In this document: one piece after another, positions 8,842 through 17,150 of the stretch | How the letters are laid out: the number at the start of each line of letters is the position of its first letter | Position numbering within the stretch: the stretch's first letter is position 1 | Assembly: GCF_041435335.1 (NCBI RefSeq) | Contig: NZ_CP108430.1 | Coordinates: 9,024,001-9,088,000 of the forward strand | Direction of reading: 5' to 3' | Source: Streptomyces sp. NBC_01283 | GTDB lineage: Bacteria; Actinomycetota; Actinomycetes; Streptomycetales; Streptomycetaceae | DNA length: 64,000 bases | Program-made: the position numbers and the translations under genes | The notes under the pieces: generated by a model | Seen by the model: the letters and a program-made list of their open reading frames with translations, nothing else | What the model was told of the DNA's origin: nothing | Databases searched by the model: none

Positions 8842-9252
8842 ATGATCAGTACCGACAAGGAATCACGGCACCTCAGTGTCCGCATCGACCGCACCGCCGC
8901 GGACGTCTACGCCTTCGCGTCGGACCCCGCCAACCTCCCCGCCTGGGCCCACGGCCTGGGAGACAGCGTCGAACAGCGGGGAGGTGAGTGGGTAGCGGAG
9001 TCGTCCCCGATGGGTCGGGTCGTGGTCAGCTTCGTGCCCCGCAACGACCTGGGCGTGCTCGACCACAATGTGACACTGCCGTCGGGGCAGACGGTGTACA
9101 ACCCGGTCCGCGTGATCGCTGATGGCAAGGCGTGCGAGGTGGTGTTCACCATCCGCCGGCAGCCGGAGGCGAGCGACGCGGAATTCGAGCTCGACGCAAG
9201 CACGGTCGTCGCCGACCTGACGCGGCTCAAGGGGCTGCTGGAATCCGCGTAG
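8842..9252 (+). CDS. SRPBCC family protein
   Basis: A 136-residue protein with the SRPBCC pattern: a conserved opening strand (HLSVRIDRTAADVYAFASD), then PANLPAWAHGLG, alternating strands and a final helix (VVADLTRLKGLLES). No good ribosome binding site precedes the ATG at 8842, and the region immediately upstream looks like promoter sequence, so the message may be leaderless. An earlier in-frame ATG at 8815 is less likely because it adds residues outside the domain. It is not obviously in an operon with its neighbours. The ligand or activity is unknown. Confidence 0.75.
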   Translation: MISTDKESRHLSVRIDRTAADVYAFASDPANLPAWAHGLGDSVEQRGGEWVAESSPMGRVVVSFVPRNDLGVLDHNVTLPSGQTVYNPVRVIADGKACEVVFTIRRQPEASDAEFELDASTVVADLTRLKGLLESA

Positions 9253-9366
9253 GACCAATGGCGCAAGGCGGCGTCTTGACCACACTGCGCACCGCGCCCG
9301 CTGCGGTGCGCGGGCACCGGCTGCACGGCCGTGGACTTTTCAAGCAGCCTCACGGAGGCTGTTCAC

Positions 9367-10383
9367 GTGGACTCGCCGCTGACCACCTATCTGCTGCCTG
9401 CCGTCCTCGCCGTGATCATGTTCGGTCTCGGACTCGGCCTGTCCGTAGTCGACTTCCGCAGGGTCGCGGCGTACCCGCGGACTGTGGCCGTCGCGCTCAC
9501 CTGCCAGCTGGTGCTGCTGCCCGCCGCCTGTCTGGGCCTGGTCATGGCCTTCGACCTGGGCCCCGCGCTGGCCGTCGGCATGATGCTGCTCGCGGCCTCT
9601 CCCGGCGGCACGATGGCCAATATCTTCAGCCATCTCTTCGGCGGTGACGTCGCCCTCAACGTCACGTTGACCGCCATCAATTCGGTGATTGCCGTCGTCA
9701 CGCTGCCGATCGTCGTGAATCTCTCGCTCGATCACTTCATGACCGGAACGGACGACGCGCTAGGACTGCGCTTCGACAAGACGCTGCAGGTCTTCCTCGT
9801 CGTGCTGGTTCCGGTCGCTGCGGGAATGGGGGTCCGACACCGCAATCCAGATCTTGCGGAGCGTTCCACTCAGGTGGTCAAGGTGACGGCGGTCACCGCG
9901 CTCGTCGGCATTGTCATCGCCGCGGTCGCTGCCGAGCGGGAGAACGTGCTCGGCTATCTCGCCGACATCGGGATCGTCGTGTTCCTCTTCGGCGCGATCT
10001 CCCTGATCCTCGGCTACGGTGCGACTCGGCTGGGCCGGGGCGACCACCGCCAGTCGGTCGCCACCTGTTTCGAGATCGGCATGCACAACACCACGCTGTC
10101 GATGGCCATCGCCCTCAGTCCCTCGCTGCTGGACAGCACCCGGATGGCGATTCCCTCGGCGGTGTACGCGGTGGTGATGTTCCCCATGGCCCTGACCGCC
10201 GGCTTCCTGCTGCGTCGCATCGCCCCGAGCGAGAACGCCGCCGACGGCGCGGGGGCGCCTGCGGCGTCCGCTTCTACGGGCCGGAGGCGGGGGAAGGGGG
10301 CGGGCCCATGGCCAGCATGGAAGCGGCCCGCGCCCGGCGGAAGGAAACCTGACCCCAGCGACCGGGCCCGCCGGGAGCCTTGA
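9367..10383 (+). CDS. Bile acid:sodium symporter (BASS) family transporter
   Basis: About 338 residues with nine or ten hydrophobic segments. The BASS core motif appears as SPGGTMANIFSHLFGGDVAL followed by the crossover-type helix with ITLTAINS-like sequence, and a second conserved stretch ATCFEIGMHNTTLSMAIAL. Members carry organic anions (bile acids, pantoate, pyruvate and others) with sodium, so the true substrate cannot be named. The GTG at 9367 is preferred because a GGAG lies at the right distance; a GTG at 9331 would add 12 residues. The C-terminal 40 residues are Gly/Pro/Arg-rich and probably a cytoplasmic tail. Confidence 0.85.
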   Translation: MDSPLTTYLLPAVLAVIMFGLGLGLSVVDFRRVAAYPRTVAVALTCQLVLLPAACLGLVMAFDLGPALAVGMMLLAASPGGTMANIFSHLFGGDVALNVTLTAINSVIAVVTLPIVVNLSLDHFMTGTDDALGLRFDKTLQVFLVVLVPVAAGMGVRHRNPDLAERSTQVVKVTAVTALVGIVIAAVAAERENVLGYLADIGIVVFLFGAISLILGYGATRLGRGDHRQSVATCFEIGMHNTTLSMAIALSPSLLDSTRMAIPSAVYAVVMFPMALTAGFLLRRIAPSENAADGAGAPAASASTGRRRGKGAGPWPAWKRPAPGGRKPDPSDRARREP

Positions 10384-10490
10384 GCCATGGCTTGGCCGCG
10401 CCGATCACAGATCCCCGATCACGGATCACCAAGTCCGCCGAAGCAGTAAAGCAGTGGACAGTCCTCCCGTGCTGGGTGACCATCGCCGCG

Positions 10491-11039
10491 ATGAACAACG
10501 AACCTCTCTCCCTCCCCAAACGCGTCCGCTTCGTCGAACTCAGCGCACAGGCGCTGCGGGCGCTCGCCGACGGTGACCTCGCCGGCGGCAGCGCCGAGGC
10601 CGGGGTCGCCCTCGACGAACACTTCGTTGGTGACCGGGCTCGCTGGATCTTCGGTTACCGCGCCGACCAGCTGGCCAAGGACCCCTCTGCCGCGCCCTGG
10701 ATCACGCGGGCCGCGGTATCCGTACCGGACGGGGTCGTCGTCGGCGACGCGGGGTTTCACGGGCCGCCGGACGAGGCCGGCCTGGTCGAGGTCGGCTACA
10801 CCGTCGTGCCCGGGTACCGGCGCCAGGGCTATGCCCGCGCCATGCTGAGGGAACTGCTCGTCAGGGCCGCCGCTGACCCCTGTGTCAGGACCGTGCGCGC
10901 CAGGATCGGATCCGACAACATCGCCTCCCTGGCCTCCATCGAGGGCTTCGGCTTCACGCGCGTCGGAGAGCAGGGGAACGAGCGCGACGGACTCACAATC
11001 GTCTTCGAGGTTCCGGCAGACGCAATACGGGTCGGGTGA
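10491..11039 (+). CDS. GNAT family N-acetyltransferase
   Basis: A 182-residue acetyltransferase. The acetyl-CoA-binding motif A is clear: VEVGYTVVPGYRRQGYARAM (Q/RxxGxG/A), followed by the motif B region with IGSDNIASLASIEGFGF, which is typical of RimJ/RimL-like small-molecule or protein N-acetyltransferases. The start at ATG 10491 gives the family-length N-terminus; the upstream in-frame reading is not conserved-looking. The gene ends 20 bases from the convergent DinB-like gene, so the two may share terminator sequence. The substrate is not predictable. Confidence 0.8.
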   Translation: MNNEPLSLPKRVRFVELSAQALRALADGDLAGGSAEAGVALDEHFVGDRARWIFGYRADQLAKDPSAAPWITRAAVSVPDGVVVGDAGFHGPPDEAGLVEVGYTVVPGYRRQGYARAMLRELLVRAAADPCVRTVRARIGSDNIASLASIEGFGFTRVGEQGNERDGLTIVFEVPADAIRVG

Positions 11040-11059
11040 CTTACGACTGGCGGAGCCGC

Positions 11060-11659
11060 TCAGCGGCCCATGAGCCGCAACAAGCGGGCCTGCCGGGACT
11101 CCGGAGCAAGGGGCGGGGCCTCTGGGGCGGCGAAGAAGCGGTGAGCGGTGTTGGCGGAGACAGGTGACTCCGCCAAGCCGGCGTAGATGTCGGTGAGGTG
11201 GTCCACGATCCAGGCGACGAGCCCGGGGTCGAGTTCCTCGGGGGCGTTGATGGCCTGGGCCAGGTCCCACGTGTGAATGGTCGCGTCCGTGGTGCGGACG
11301 GCGAGGGCCTGTTTTCCGGTCACCGGGCCAAGGGGGTAATCCAGGATCTGATCGAGGGCACCGGGCCTGCGGAACGCCGCGGCGCACTCCCGCACCGACC
11401 GCACGTAGGCGCCCAGCGGATCGCCGCCCAGGGCGTCGCTGTCTCGGAGCCGGATGAATTCGGCGGCCGAGCCGCCGTCCAGCAGGGAGACGTAGTTGAG
11501 GTTTCCCCGGGTCATGTGGTTGACGAGGTGGTGTACGTCCCACTCTGCGCAAGGGGTCGGCGCCGTCCATTCCTCGGGCCCTACCGCGTGCAACCTGCGC
11601 GTGAACTCGGAACTGGCGAGCAGATAGCGGTCGATGATGCCGGCGAAGGGGGATGACAT
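11060..11659 (-). CDS. TIGR03086-type metal-binding DinB/maleylpyruvate isomerase-like protein
   Basis: A 199-residue four-helix bundle protein. The three His metal ligands of the family sit in WDVHHLVNHMTRG (about residue 50) and TIHTWDLAQA (about residue 145). The segment CAEWDVHHLVNHM is diagnostic of the actinobacterial mycothiol-dependent isomerase-like superfamily. The start at ATG 11657-11659 matches family length; the longer reading upstream is not supported. Members are thought to be thiol-dependent isomerases or transferases, mostly uncharacterised. A second relative lies at 52973-53608. Confidence 0.8.
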   Translation of the reverse strand: MSSPFAGIIDRYLLASSEFTRRLHAVGPEEWTAPTPCAEWDVHHLVNHMTRGNLNYVSLLDGGSAAEFIRLRDSDALGGDPLGAYVRSVRECAAAFRRPGALDQILDYPLGPVTGKQALAVRTTDATIHTWDLAQAINAPEELDPGLVAWIVDHLTDIYAGLAESPVSANTAHRFFAAPEAPPLAPESRQARLLRLMGR

Positions 11660-11812
11660 AGCCGCAGCGTAGGAGTGCCGAGGGGCGACGTGCTGGCGGA
11701 AATCAGACACCGAGCCCCCTGGAGGCGCGCTTGCGGCCTGGATCGGCGGATGCCTGCGCAAGAACAGCGCGCCGACGTCGGGTAGTTGGGGGTGGTGGTG
11801 CAGGTCGTCAGG

Positions 11813-13093
11813 TCAGCAGACGCCGTCCGTCGGCTTCGGGTTGCCCAGGCCGAACAACGGGCGAAGGCGCAAGCCGGCCCAGGTGCCGAGGATGGCCACG
11901 ATGGCCCAGATCCACCCGTGAAGGGACCCGGAGGCGATACCGGCAAGGTAGGCACCGATGTTGCAGCCGCCCGCGAGGCGGGCACCGACGCCCATCAGGA
12001 TGCCGCCGATGACAGCGGCGAGCGCCGTGCGGGCGGGGATGTTGCGGTGCAGCTGCCACACGCCACCGGCGGCCGCGGCGACGGCCGCGCCGACCATGAT
12101 GCCGATGTCGGTGAGGCTGTTCTTGTCGGCAAGCACCGGCCCCGACAGCTGGGCGGCGCTGCCGGGCTGCTGCCAGAACGCCCAGGTCTCCGGCGAGCCG
12201 CCGAGCGCGCTCACGACCTTCGAGCCCCACAGGGCGAACGCGCTGGTGATGCCCCAGGCGCCGCCCGAGACGAGCAGTACACCCGCGCCGAGCAGGGCCA
12301 GCACGACGGCTCCCGCGGCCAGCGGCCAAGAACCCCGCACCGTACGGCGCAGGGCGCCGCGCGCGGATGGCGGGTTACCGACCGGCGGGGGAGTGCGGCG
12401 AGCCTGCACGGCACGGGCGATGAACCAGATCGCGGCGAGCGCCACGATCGTCACCGCCCAGGAACCGAACCAGCCGATGTGGTCGGACATCACGTAAGGG
12501 TCGAGCGCGGGCAGCTTGTTCCAGAGGCCGAACTGCCAGGCGGCGAGGGTGGAGCCGGTGATGAAGCCGAAGAGGGTGAGCACGATGGTGCCCTGGCCGG
12601 AGCCGACGGCGAAGAGGGTCCCCGAGGCGCAGGCGCCGCCGAGCTGCATGCCGACGGCGAAGAGGAACGCGCCGATGAGCAGCGCCACTCCGATCGGCCC
12701 TGCGCTGGGCGCGGGCACGGAACCGAACAGGCCGCTGCCGCTGCCGATGATCAGGGCGAAGAGGGTAGCGGTGGTCCCGAGCAGCAGGGTGTGGGCACGC
12801 AGCCCGGTGCCGTTGCCGACGGCCACCAGCTGCCGCCAGGCGGAGGTGAAGCCGAACCGGGAGTGGAACAGGGCGAACCCGAGGCCGATGCCGAGCAGCA
12901 GCAGGACGCCGGGCTTGGCCCCGTGCTCCGCGAAGACATACCCGGCGAGGGCGACCCCGATGGCACCGGCGACCGCCAGCGGCACTCGCCGGACCGGCGG
13001 CGCGGCCTCGGTCGCTGGGGAGGGAGCGGAGGTGGGAGCAGGGGTGAGCAGGGCGGTCCGGGACGGCACCCCGGCAGCGGGAGCGGTGGTCAA
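11813..13093 (-). CDS. YeeE/YedE family sulfur-compound transporter
   Basis: A 426-residue membrane protein with at least nine hydrophobic segments. The two conserved Cys-containing gates of this family are present, one in each half: QLGGACASGTLF and RLAGGCNIGAYLAG. In the characterised homologue TsuA these cysteines relay thiosulfate through the membrane. Thiosulfate or another sulfur anion is therefore the likely cargo (family knowledge). The start appears to be TTG at 13091-13093 with GGAG about six bases upstream. No TusA-like partner (TsuB) or rhodanese gene is adjacent. The 5' region carries a Cys-containing small ORF and a perfect inverted repeat, suggesting sulfur-responsive control. 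Confidence 0.88.
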   Translation of the reverse strand: MTTAPAAGVPSRTALLTPAPTSAPSPATEAAPPVRRVPLAVAGAIGVALAGYVFAEHGAKPGVLLLLGIGLGFALFHSRFGFTSAWRQLVAVGNGTGLRAHTLLLGTTATLFALIIGSGSGLFGSVPAPSAGPIGVALLIGAFLFAVGMQLGGACASGTLFAVGSGQGTIVLTLFGFITGSTLAAWQFGLWNKLPALDPYVMSDHIGWFGSWAVTIVALAAIWFIARAVQARRTPPPVGNPPSARGALRRTVRGSWPLAAGAVVLALLGAGVLLVSGGAWGITSAFALWGSKVVSALGGSPETWAFWQQPGSAAQLSGPVLADKNSLTDIGIMVGAAVAAAAGGVWQLHRNIPARTALAAVIGGILMGVGARLAGGCNIGAYLAGIASGSLHGWIWAIVAILGTWAGLRLRPLFGLGNPKPTDGVC

Positions 13094-13158
13094 GGAGGTC
13101 TCCGGGAACGGGAGGGGATCGGACAGGCGGTGATCGCGTGAGCGCAGAGCGCGAGACG

Positions 13159-13260
13159 TCAGCGGCGACAGAGCGCGTCGTCAACGCTCCACGGCGTGGC
13201 CGCGAAGAGCGCGAGAGCAAGCTGACGGGCGGGTCCGAACATGCGCACCACCATAGGCAT
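13159..13260 (-). CDS. Probable 33-aa leader peptide ending in a Cys-Arg-Arg tail
   Basis: A short reading frame, MPMVVRMFGPARQLALALF then AATPWSVDDALCRR, ends 65 bases before the start of the YeeE transporter on the same strand. Actinobacteria commonly place short peptides ending in a ...DLxRVxSALCR-like motif ahead of sulfur-assimilation genes, where a Cys codon near the end is thought to mediate ribosome stalling. SVDDALCRR is a plausible divergent version. A second ATG at 13254 has a GGGG run at a better distance and may be the true start (31 residues). The assignment rests on position and motif; conservation was not checked. Confidence 0.5.
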   Translation of the reverse strand: MPMVVRMFGPARQLALALFAATPWSVDDALCRR

Positions 13261-13280
13261 CCCCGCAGAGATCCCGGAGC

Positions 13281-13315
13281 GCCGTCTCACATAGAGAACA
13301 CGACAATGAGACGGC
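13281..13315. promoter_or_regulatory. Perfect 9-base inverted repeat upstream of the leader peptide/YeeE unit
   Basis: GCCGTCTCA and TGAGACGGC flank a 17-base AT-richer spacer. It lies 21 bases upstream of the leader-peptide ATG, in the expected promoter region for minus-strand transcription. It could be a regulator's operator or an RNA hairpin. The regulator is not identifiable here. Confidence 0.55.
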
Positions 13316-13416
13316 GGTATCGATCCACCCGGTAGGCGGGCTGCGCTCCAGCTCCCGCTGTCGGGGCGGGCGCCGGAACGAGCAGGCCGGGGGCCATCCG
13401 GTCAGTGGGCGAAGCC

Positions 13417-14112
13417 TCAGTCGAGCATCTTGGTGGCGTCGTCGAAGCGGTCCTTGTCGGCTTCGATGATCGCGCCGACCAGGGTGCGGTTGTCCCGCTC
13501 GGCGGCGAAGACGAGGGAGTGGCCGGCCTCCGCGCCGCTGCCGGTCCTGATGCCCAGGGCGCCGTCGTATGTGCTCAGCAGTTCGTTGGTGTTGTCCCAG
13601 GTGTAGTACCGGGTGTGGCCGTTGGCCGCTGGAGCCTCGGCCTTGAACTGCTTGTTCTTCACGACGTCGGCGAACACCGGCTGCAGCATCGCTCGCTGGC
13701 CGAGCTTGGCCAGGTCGCGGGCGGTGCTGCGGTTGTCGCCGTGCGAGATGCCGTCGAAGGAGTCGAAGTGCGTGCCGGTCATGCCCAGCTGCTGCGCTTC
13801 GGTGTTCATCTGGTTCTCGAAGTCGGCGATCCGCGCCTCCGTGGTGTTCCCGGAGCCGAAGTTGTCGGCCAGGGCCATCGCGGCGTCCGCCCCGGACGGG
13901 ATCAGCATGGCGTGCAGCAACTGCTTGACGGTCAGTTTGTCGCCGGTCTGGAGGTCGGCCGTACTGGCGCCGGTCTCCGTTACGTAGTCTCGGTACTCCT
14001 GTTTCACCGTGATCTGCCGGTCCAGCCACTCCGGATGCTTGAGCACCACCAAGGCAGTCATGACCTTGGTGGTACTGGCCATCGACACACTCTCGTCAGC
14101 CCCGGCCCACAT
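13417..14112 (-). pseudogene. 5'-truncated D-alanyl-D-alanine carboxypeptidase (S11-like)
   Basis: The frame carries the catalytic domain of a low-molecular-mass penicillin-binding protein: the SxxK motif in SMASTTKVMTALVVL, the second motif in IPSGADAAMALADNF and the third as GIRTGSG in place of KTG. Everything before the SxxK region is missing, including the signal peptide and the first strands, and the C-terminus stops early at DATKMLD. An ATG at 14110-14112 with a GGAG upstream could still be translated, giving a cytoplasmic 231-residue product of doubtful use. The upstream end runs into the tail of the pentapeptide-repeat gene, so the two appear joined by a deletion. Confidence 0.75.
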
Positions 14113-14783
14113 CTCCCGCTCCTGGCTGCCGTGGTGTCGGCGAGGGAGTTGAGGACCTGGACGGCTGCGCCGCGCTCGGTCAGCCACAGTTCGAGCGCGA
14201 GGCCGGCCAGCTCGTGCCGGGTGCCGTCCGGGGCGGTGGCATGGGCAGGCCCGAAGACGGTGCCGCTCATACCGGCCACGCGCGTCTCGTCGTCGAGGGT
14301 GGCCTGGAAGCTGGTGTCCGCGACGGAGACGTCGGTCAAGTCGGCGCCTTCCAGGCGGGTGTTGCCGAGCAGCGACGCACCGTTCAGCCGGGCCGCGCGG
14401 AAGCGGGCTCCGCGCGCGTCGACGTCGTACAGTTCCGCGCTGCCCAGGTTGGCGCCGGTCAGATCCGCGTCGCGCAGGATGGTCTCGGTGAGCTCGGCCT
14501 TGACCAGCACAGCCCGCGTCAGATCCGCGCCTTCCATATCGGCCCACCCGAGGTTCGCCCGGTACAGGTCCGCGTCCCGCAGACGGATGCCGCGCGCCAC
14601 GGATGGGCAGAACAGGGTCAGGCCGAGATCGGTGCCGGAGAGATCGGCGCCCGAGAGGTCCAGGTAAGTGGCGTCCAGGGTGCTCTCGTTCGTGGCGGCA
14701 GCCCAGGTACTCAGGGCGGCGGCTGCCTTTCGGTCCACCGGCAGTCGGTGGATCCGGCGAGCGTCCTGCTCGTCGACAGTCAT
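14058..14783 (-). CDS. Pentapeptide-repeat protein
   Basis: A 241-residue protein whose middle (residues 43-135) is a run of A(D/N)LxX pentapeptides: LSGADLSGTDLGL, LRDADLYRANLGWADMEGAD and so on, which fold as a right-handed square beta-helix. Residues 150-210 form a small C-terminal domain. Function in Streptomyces is unknown; other members mimic DNA or act as scaffolds. The last 30 residues (after AVQVLNS) are Arg/Pro-rich and overlap the front of the truncated carboxypeptidase, so the natural C-terminus has probably been replaced at the junction near 14125-14145. The start ATG at 14781-14783 opens directly into the domain. Confidence 0.8.
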   Translation of the reverse strand: MTVDEQDARRIHRLPVDRKAAAALSTWAAATNESTLDATYLDLSGADLSGTDLGLTLFCPSVARGIRLRDADLYRANLGWADMEGADLTRAVLVKAELTETILRDADLTGANLGSAELYDVDARGARFRAARLNGASLLGNTRLEGADLTDVSVADTSFQATLDDETRVAGMSGTVFGPAHATAPDGTRHELAGLALELWLTERGAAVQVLNSLADTTAARSGRCGPGLTRVCRWPVPPRS

Positions 14784-14869
14784 GACCGCGGTACGCCCTC
14801 GACTGTGTCGCTCGCAGGGGTGTCAGCCATGCCTGGATGCTAATGCAGAGTTACGGGAGGTACGCGCCG

Positions 14870-15355
14870 TCACGCCCCCGGCGCCTGGCTCGCGGTGAAC
14901 TCCGCAAGGAGCACTTCGAGCCGCTGCGTCATGAAGGCGTAGTACTCGACCATCCGCCGCACGCGCTGCTGCTGCTCAGGTGGGAGTCCCTCGGCCCGCC
15001 CTTGGGCCCGCTCGGCCAGGGCACGCAGTTGAGCGGTCTGTTCGAGCTGATGCTGCAAGCAGCCCACCCAGGCGTCGTCGCGCCAGCGGAAGACGAACTG
15101 GCGTGACCCCGCGGGCTTGTACCGCTCCACCGTGCCGTTGGTGATGAGCAGGCGCGTCGTCTCCGACATCGAGCCCTTGCTGGCGCCGAGCGCGTCCATG
15201 AGCTGCGCGAGCGTCAGAGGGGTCTCGCTCGTCATCAGGACTCCCGCGGTGCGCCCGGCCATCCGGGGCCACCCCATGGCCTGGCCGATGTGCAGGCCGA
15301 AGTCCTCGATGAGTGCGGCCGCGCCACCGGATCCCGCGTCCCCCGCTGCCGACAC
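14870..15355 (-). CDS. GbsR/MarR-family transcriptional regulator
   Basis: A 161-residue winged-helix regulator. The pattern IEDFGLHIGQAMGWPRMAGR followed by LTLAQLMDALGASKGSMSETTRLL is that of GbsR, the MarR-like repressor that senses choline in Bacillus; the C-terminal helices form the dimer. I place the start at the GTG at 15353-15355 because GAGGAGG lies six bases upstream. The longer frame would translate repeat-rich operator DNA. The gene is divergent from the GMC oxidoreductase operon with 185 bases between, and very probably controls it. The inducer could be choline or another alcohol. Confidence 0.85.
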   Translation of the reverse strand: MSAAGDAGSGGAAALIEDFGLHIGQAMGWPRMAGRTAGVLMTSETPLTLAQLMDALGASKGSMSETTRLLITNGTVERYKPAGSRQFVFRWRDDAWVGCLQHQLEQTAQLRALAERAQGRAEGLPPEQQQRVRRMVEYYAFMTQRLEVLLAEFTASQAPGA

Positions 15356-15368
15356 CTGCGCCTCCTCG

Positions 15369-15460
15369 GATCGATGGTCCACGGATCGGTCGTCGATGGA
15401 TCGATGAGATCGGTCCACTCCATCGATCAATGTGGATCGAACGTTCACTCTTGACTGAAC
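15369..15460. promoter_or_regulatory. Operator cluster between the GbsR-like gene and the GMC operon
   Basis: Contains GATCGATGG at 15369-15377 and its inverse CCATCGATC at 15420-15428, further GATCG(G/A)T copies between them, and a tight inverted repeat GTTCA-N8-TGAAC at 15443-15460. The last overlaps a TTGACT that could be a -35 box for rightward transcription. These are likely binding sites for the adjacent divergent regulator, although no footprint is implied. Confidence 0.5.
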
Positions 15461-15540
15461 TTTGAGCTGGTTGCAGTCTACCTTTCACGGCGATCCGAGT
15501 CTGTCGCGGATCTCGCTCATCTGACTGCCGGAGGTGCCGT

Positions 15541-17103
15541 ATGCCCGAAACAGGCTGGGATCTGATTGTCGTGGGTGCCGGGTCGGCGGGGGCCGTGCTG
15601 GCCGCCCGGTCGGCCGCCGCCGGGCGGCGCGTGCTGCTGCTCGAGGCGGGATCCGACTACCGCTCCGCCGCGATGCCGGAGGTCTGGCGCTCCCCGAATC
15701 CGGTCCGGGCCCTTCTTGACCCGACCGCCGCGCAGGACCTGGTGTGGCCCGGCCTGAACGCCACCAGGACCGACCGGCAACCGCAGATCCCGTACTGGCG
15801 CGGCCGCGGCGTCGGCGGGAGTTCGTCGGTCAACGGGCAGATCGCGATTCGCCCGCCGATGGAGGACTTCGACGACTGGGCCGCCGCGGGCTGCACCGGC
15901 TGGTCCCGCGAAGACGTGCTGCCGTACTTCGCGAAACTGGAGAACGACGCGGAGTTCGGCTCCGAGACGTACCACGGGCAGGACGGGCCCACCCCTATCT
16001 TCCGTACGCCGCAAGCCCGTTGGGGCGGCGCTGACCGCGTACTCCACCAGGCGGCACGCGCCGCGGGGCACGCCTGGGCACCGGATGTGAACGCCCCCGG
16101 CGCGACGGGGGTATCGCCCTACCCGATCAACTCCCGGGCCGGGCGCCGGGTCTCGGTCAACGATGCCTATCTGGAGCCCGCCCGCGACCTCGCGACCCTG
16201 ACGGTCCGCGGCGGATCCCTGGTGGACCGCGTCGTGTTCTCGGGCAACCGCGCGGTCGGGGTCCGCGTACTGGCCGACGGGGCGACGGTGACCGAGTACG
16301 CCGACGAGATCGTGCTGAGCGCCGGGGTGATCCACTCTCCCGCCGTGCTGTTGCGCTCCGGCGTCGGCCCGTCCGCCCGGCTGCGTGCGCTGGACATCGC
16401 CGTACGGGCTGACCTGCCCGTCGGCAGCGGTCTGCAGGACCACCCCATGATCGTCGTGGAACTTCCGCTCACCCGGGAAGCTGCCATCAAGACGCCCGAC
16501 GACCGGCACACCAACGTCTGCGTCCGCTACACGAGCGGGCCCGGCGCGCACGTGAACGACATGATGTTCGTGTCACTCAACCAGAACGTGCTGTCCATGG
16601 CCGCGGCCGACACCGACCTGCCCGCGGGCGGGGTCGGGGTGTGGCTGAACCAGACGTTCTCCCGCGGTCACCTCGGGCTCGTCTCCGCAGACCCCACCGT
16701 GCAGCCCCTGGTCCACGAGCGCATGCTGTCCGACCCTCGTGATCTGACTCGACTGCGCGAAGGAGTACGGGAGTTGGCGGCGCTCGCCGCAGGCACGGAA
16801 GTGGCGTCGGTCGTCCGGGCCCCCGTCCCGGAGCACAACGCCGCCTTGTTCGCCGCGCTCGACGACGACGGACGTCTGGACGACCACCTGCTGACCCATG
16901 TGGTCGACGCGCAACACGGTACGAGCACGTGCCGCATGGGATCCGCGGATGACGCGACGACGGTGGTCGATCCGGCCTGCCGCGTTCACGGCCTCGAAGG
17001 GCTGCGCGTGGTCGACGCCTCCATCTTCCCGTCCGTCCCCCGGGCCAACACGAACCTCGCCGCGATCATGGTTGGGGAACTCATGGCGGGCCGCCTCGCC
17101 TGA
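15541..17103 (+). CDS. GMC-family FAD oxidoreductase (choline/alcohol dehydrogenase-like)
   Basis: A 520-residue flavoenzyme that oxidises an alcohol to an aldehyde. The FAD-binding motif is VVGAGSAGAVLAARSAA with LLLEAG; the GMC signature 1 region is GRGVGGSSSVNGQIAIRP; signature 2 is around SAGVIHSPAVLLRSGVG. At the C-terminus the catalytic His lies in DAQHGTSTCRMGS and the partner Asn in PRANTNLAA. The ATG has GGAGG at ideal spacing. It is first in an operon with an aldehyde dehydrogenase and an amidohydrolase, under a GbsR-like regulator, which parallels choline-to-betaine oxidation. The third gene points instead to an amide- or N-acyl-containing substrate. Confidence 0.92.
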   Translation: MPETGWDLIVVGAGSAGAVLAARSAAAGRRVLLLEAGSDYRSAAMPEVWRSPNPVRALLDPTAAQDLVWPGLNATRTDRQPQIPYWRGRGVGGSSSVNGQIAIRPPMEDFDDWAAAGCTGWSREDVLPYFAKLENDAEFGSETYHGQDGPTPIFRTPQARWGGADRVLHQAARAAGHAWAPDVNAPGATGVSPYPINSRAGRRVSVNDAYLEPARDLATLTVRGGSLVDRVVFSGNRAVGVRVLADGATVTEYADEIVLSAGVIHSPAVLLRSGVGPSARLRALDIAVRADLPVGSGLQDHPMIVVELPLTREAAIKTPDDRHTNVCVRYTSGPGAHVNDMMFVSLNQNVLSMAAADTDLPAGGVGVWLNQTFSRGHLGLVSADPTVQPLVHERMLSDPRDLTRLREGVRELAALAAGTEVASVVRAPVPEHNAALFAALDDDGRLDDHLLTHVVDAQHGTSTCRMGSADDATTVVDPACRVHGLEGLRVVDASIFPSVPRANTNLAAIMVGELMAGRLA

Positions 17104-17150
17104 CCGCCTCCACCGACCTCCTCGACGGCTCACGAAGGAGCACCAGTTCC

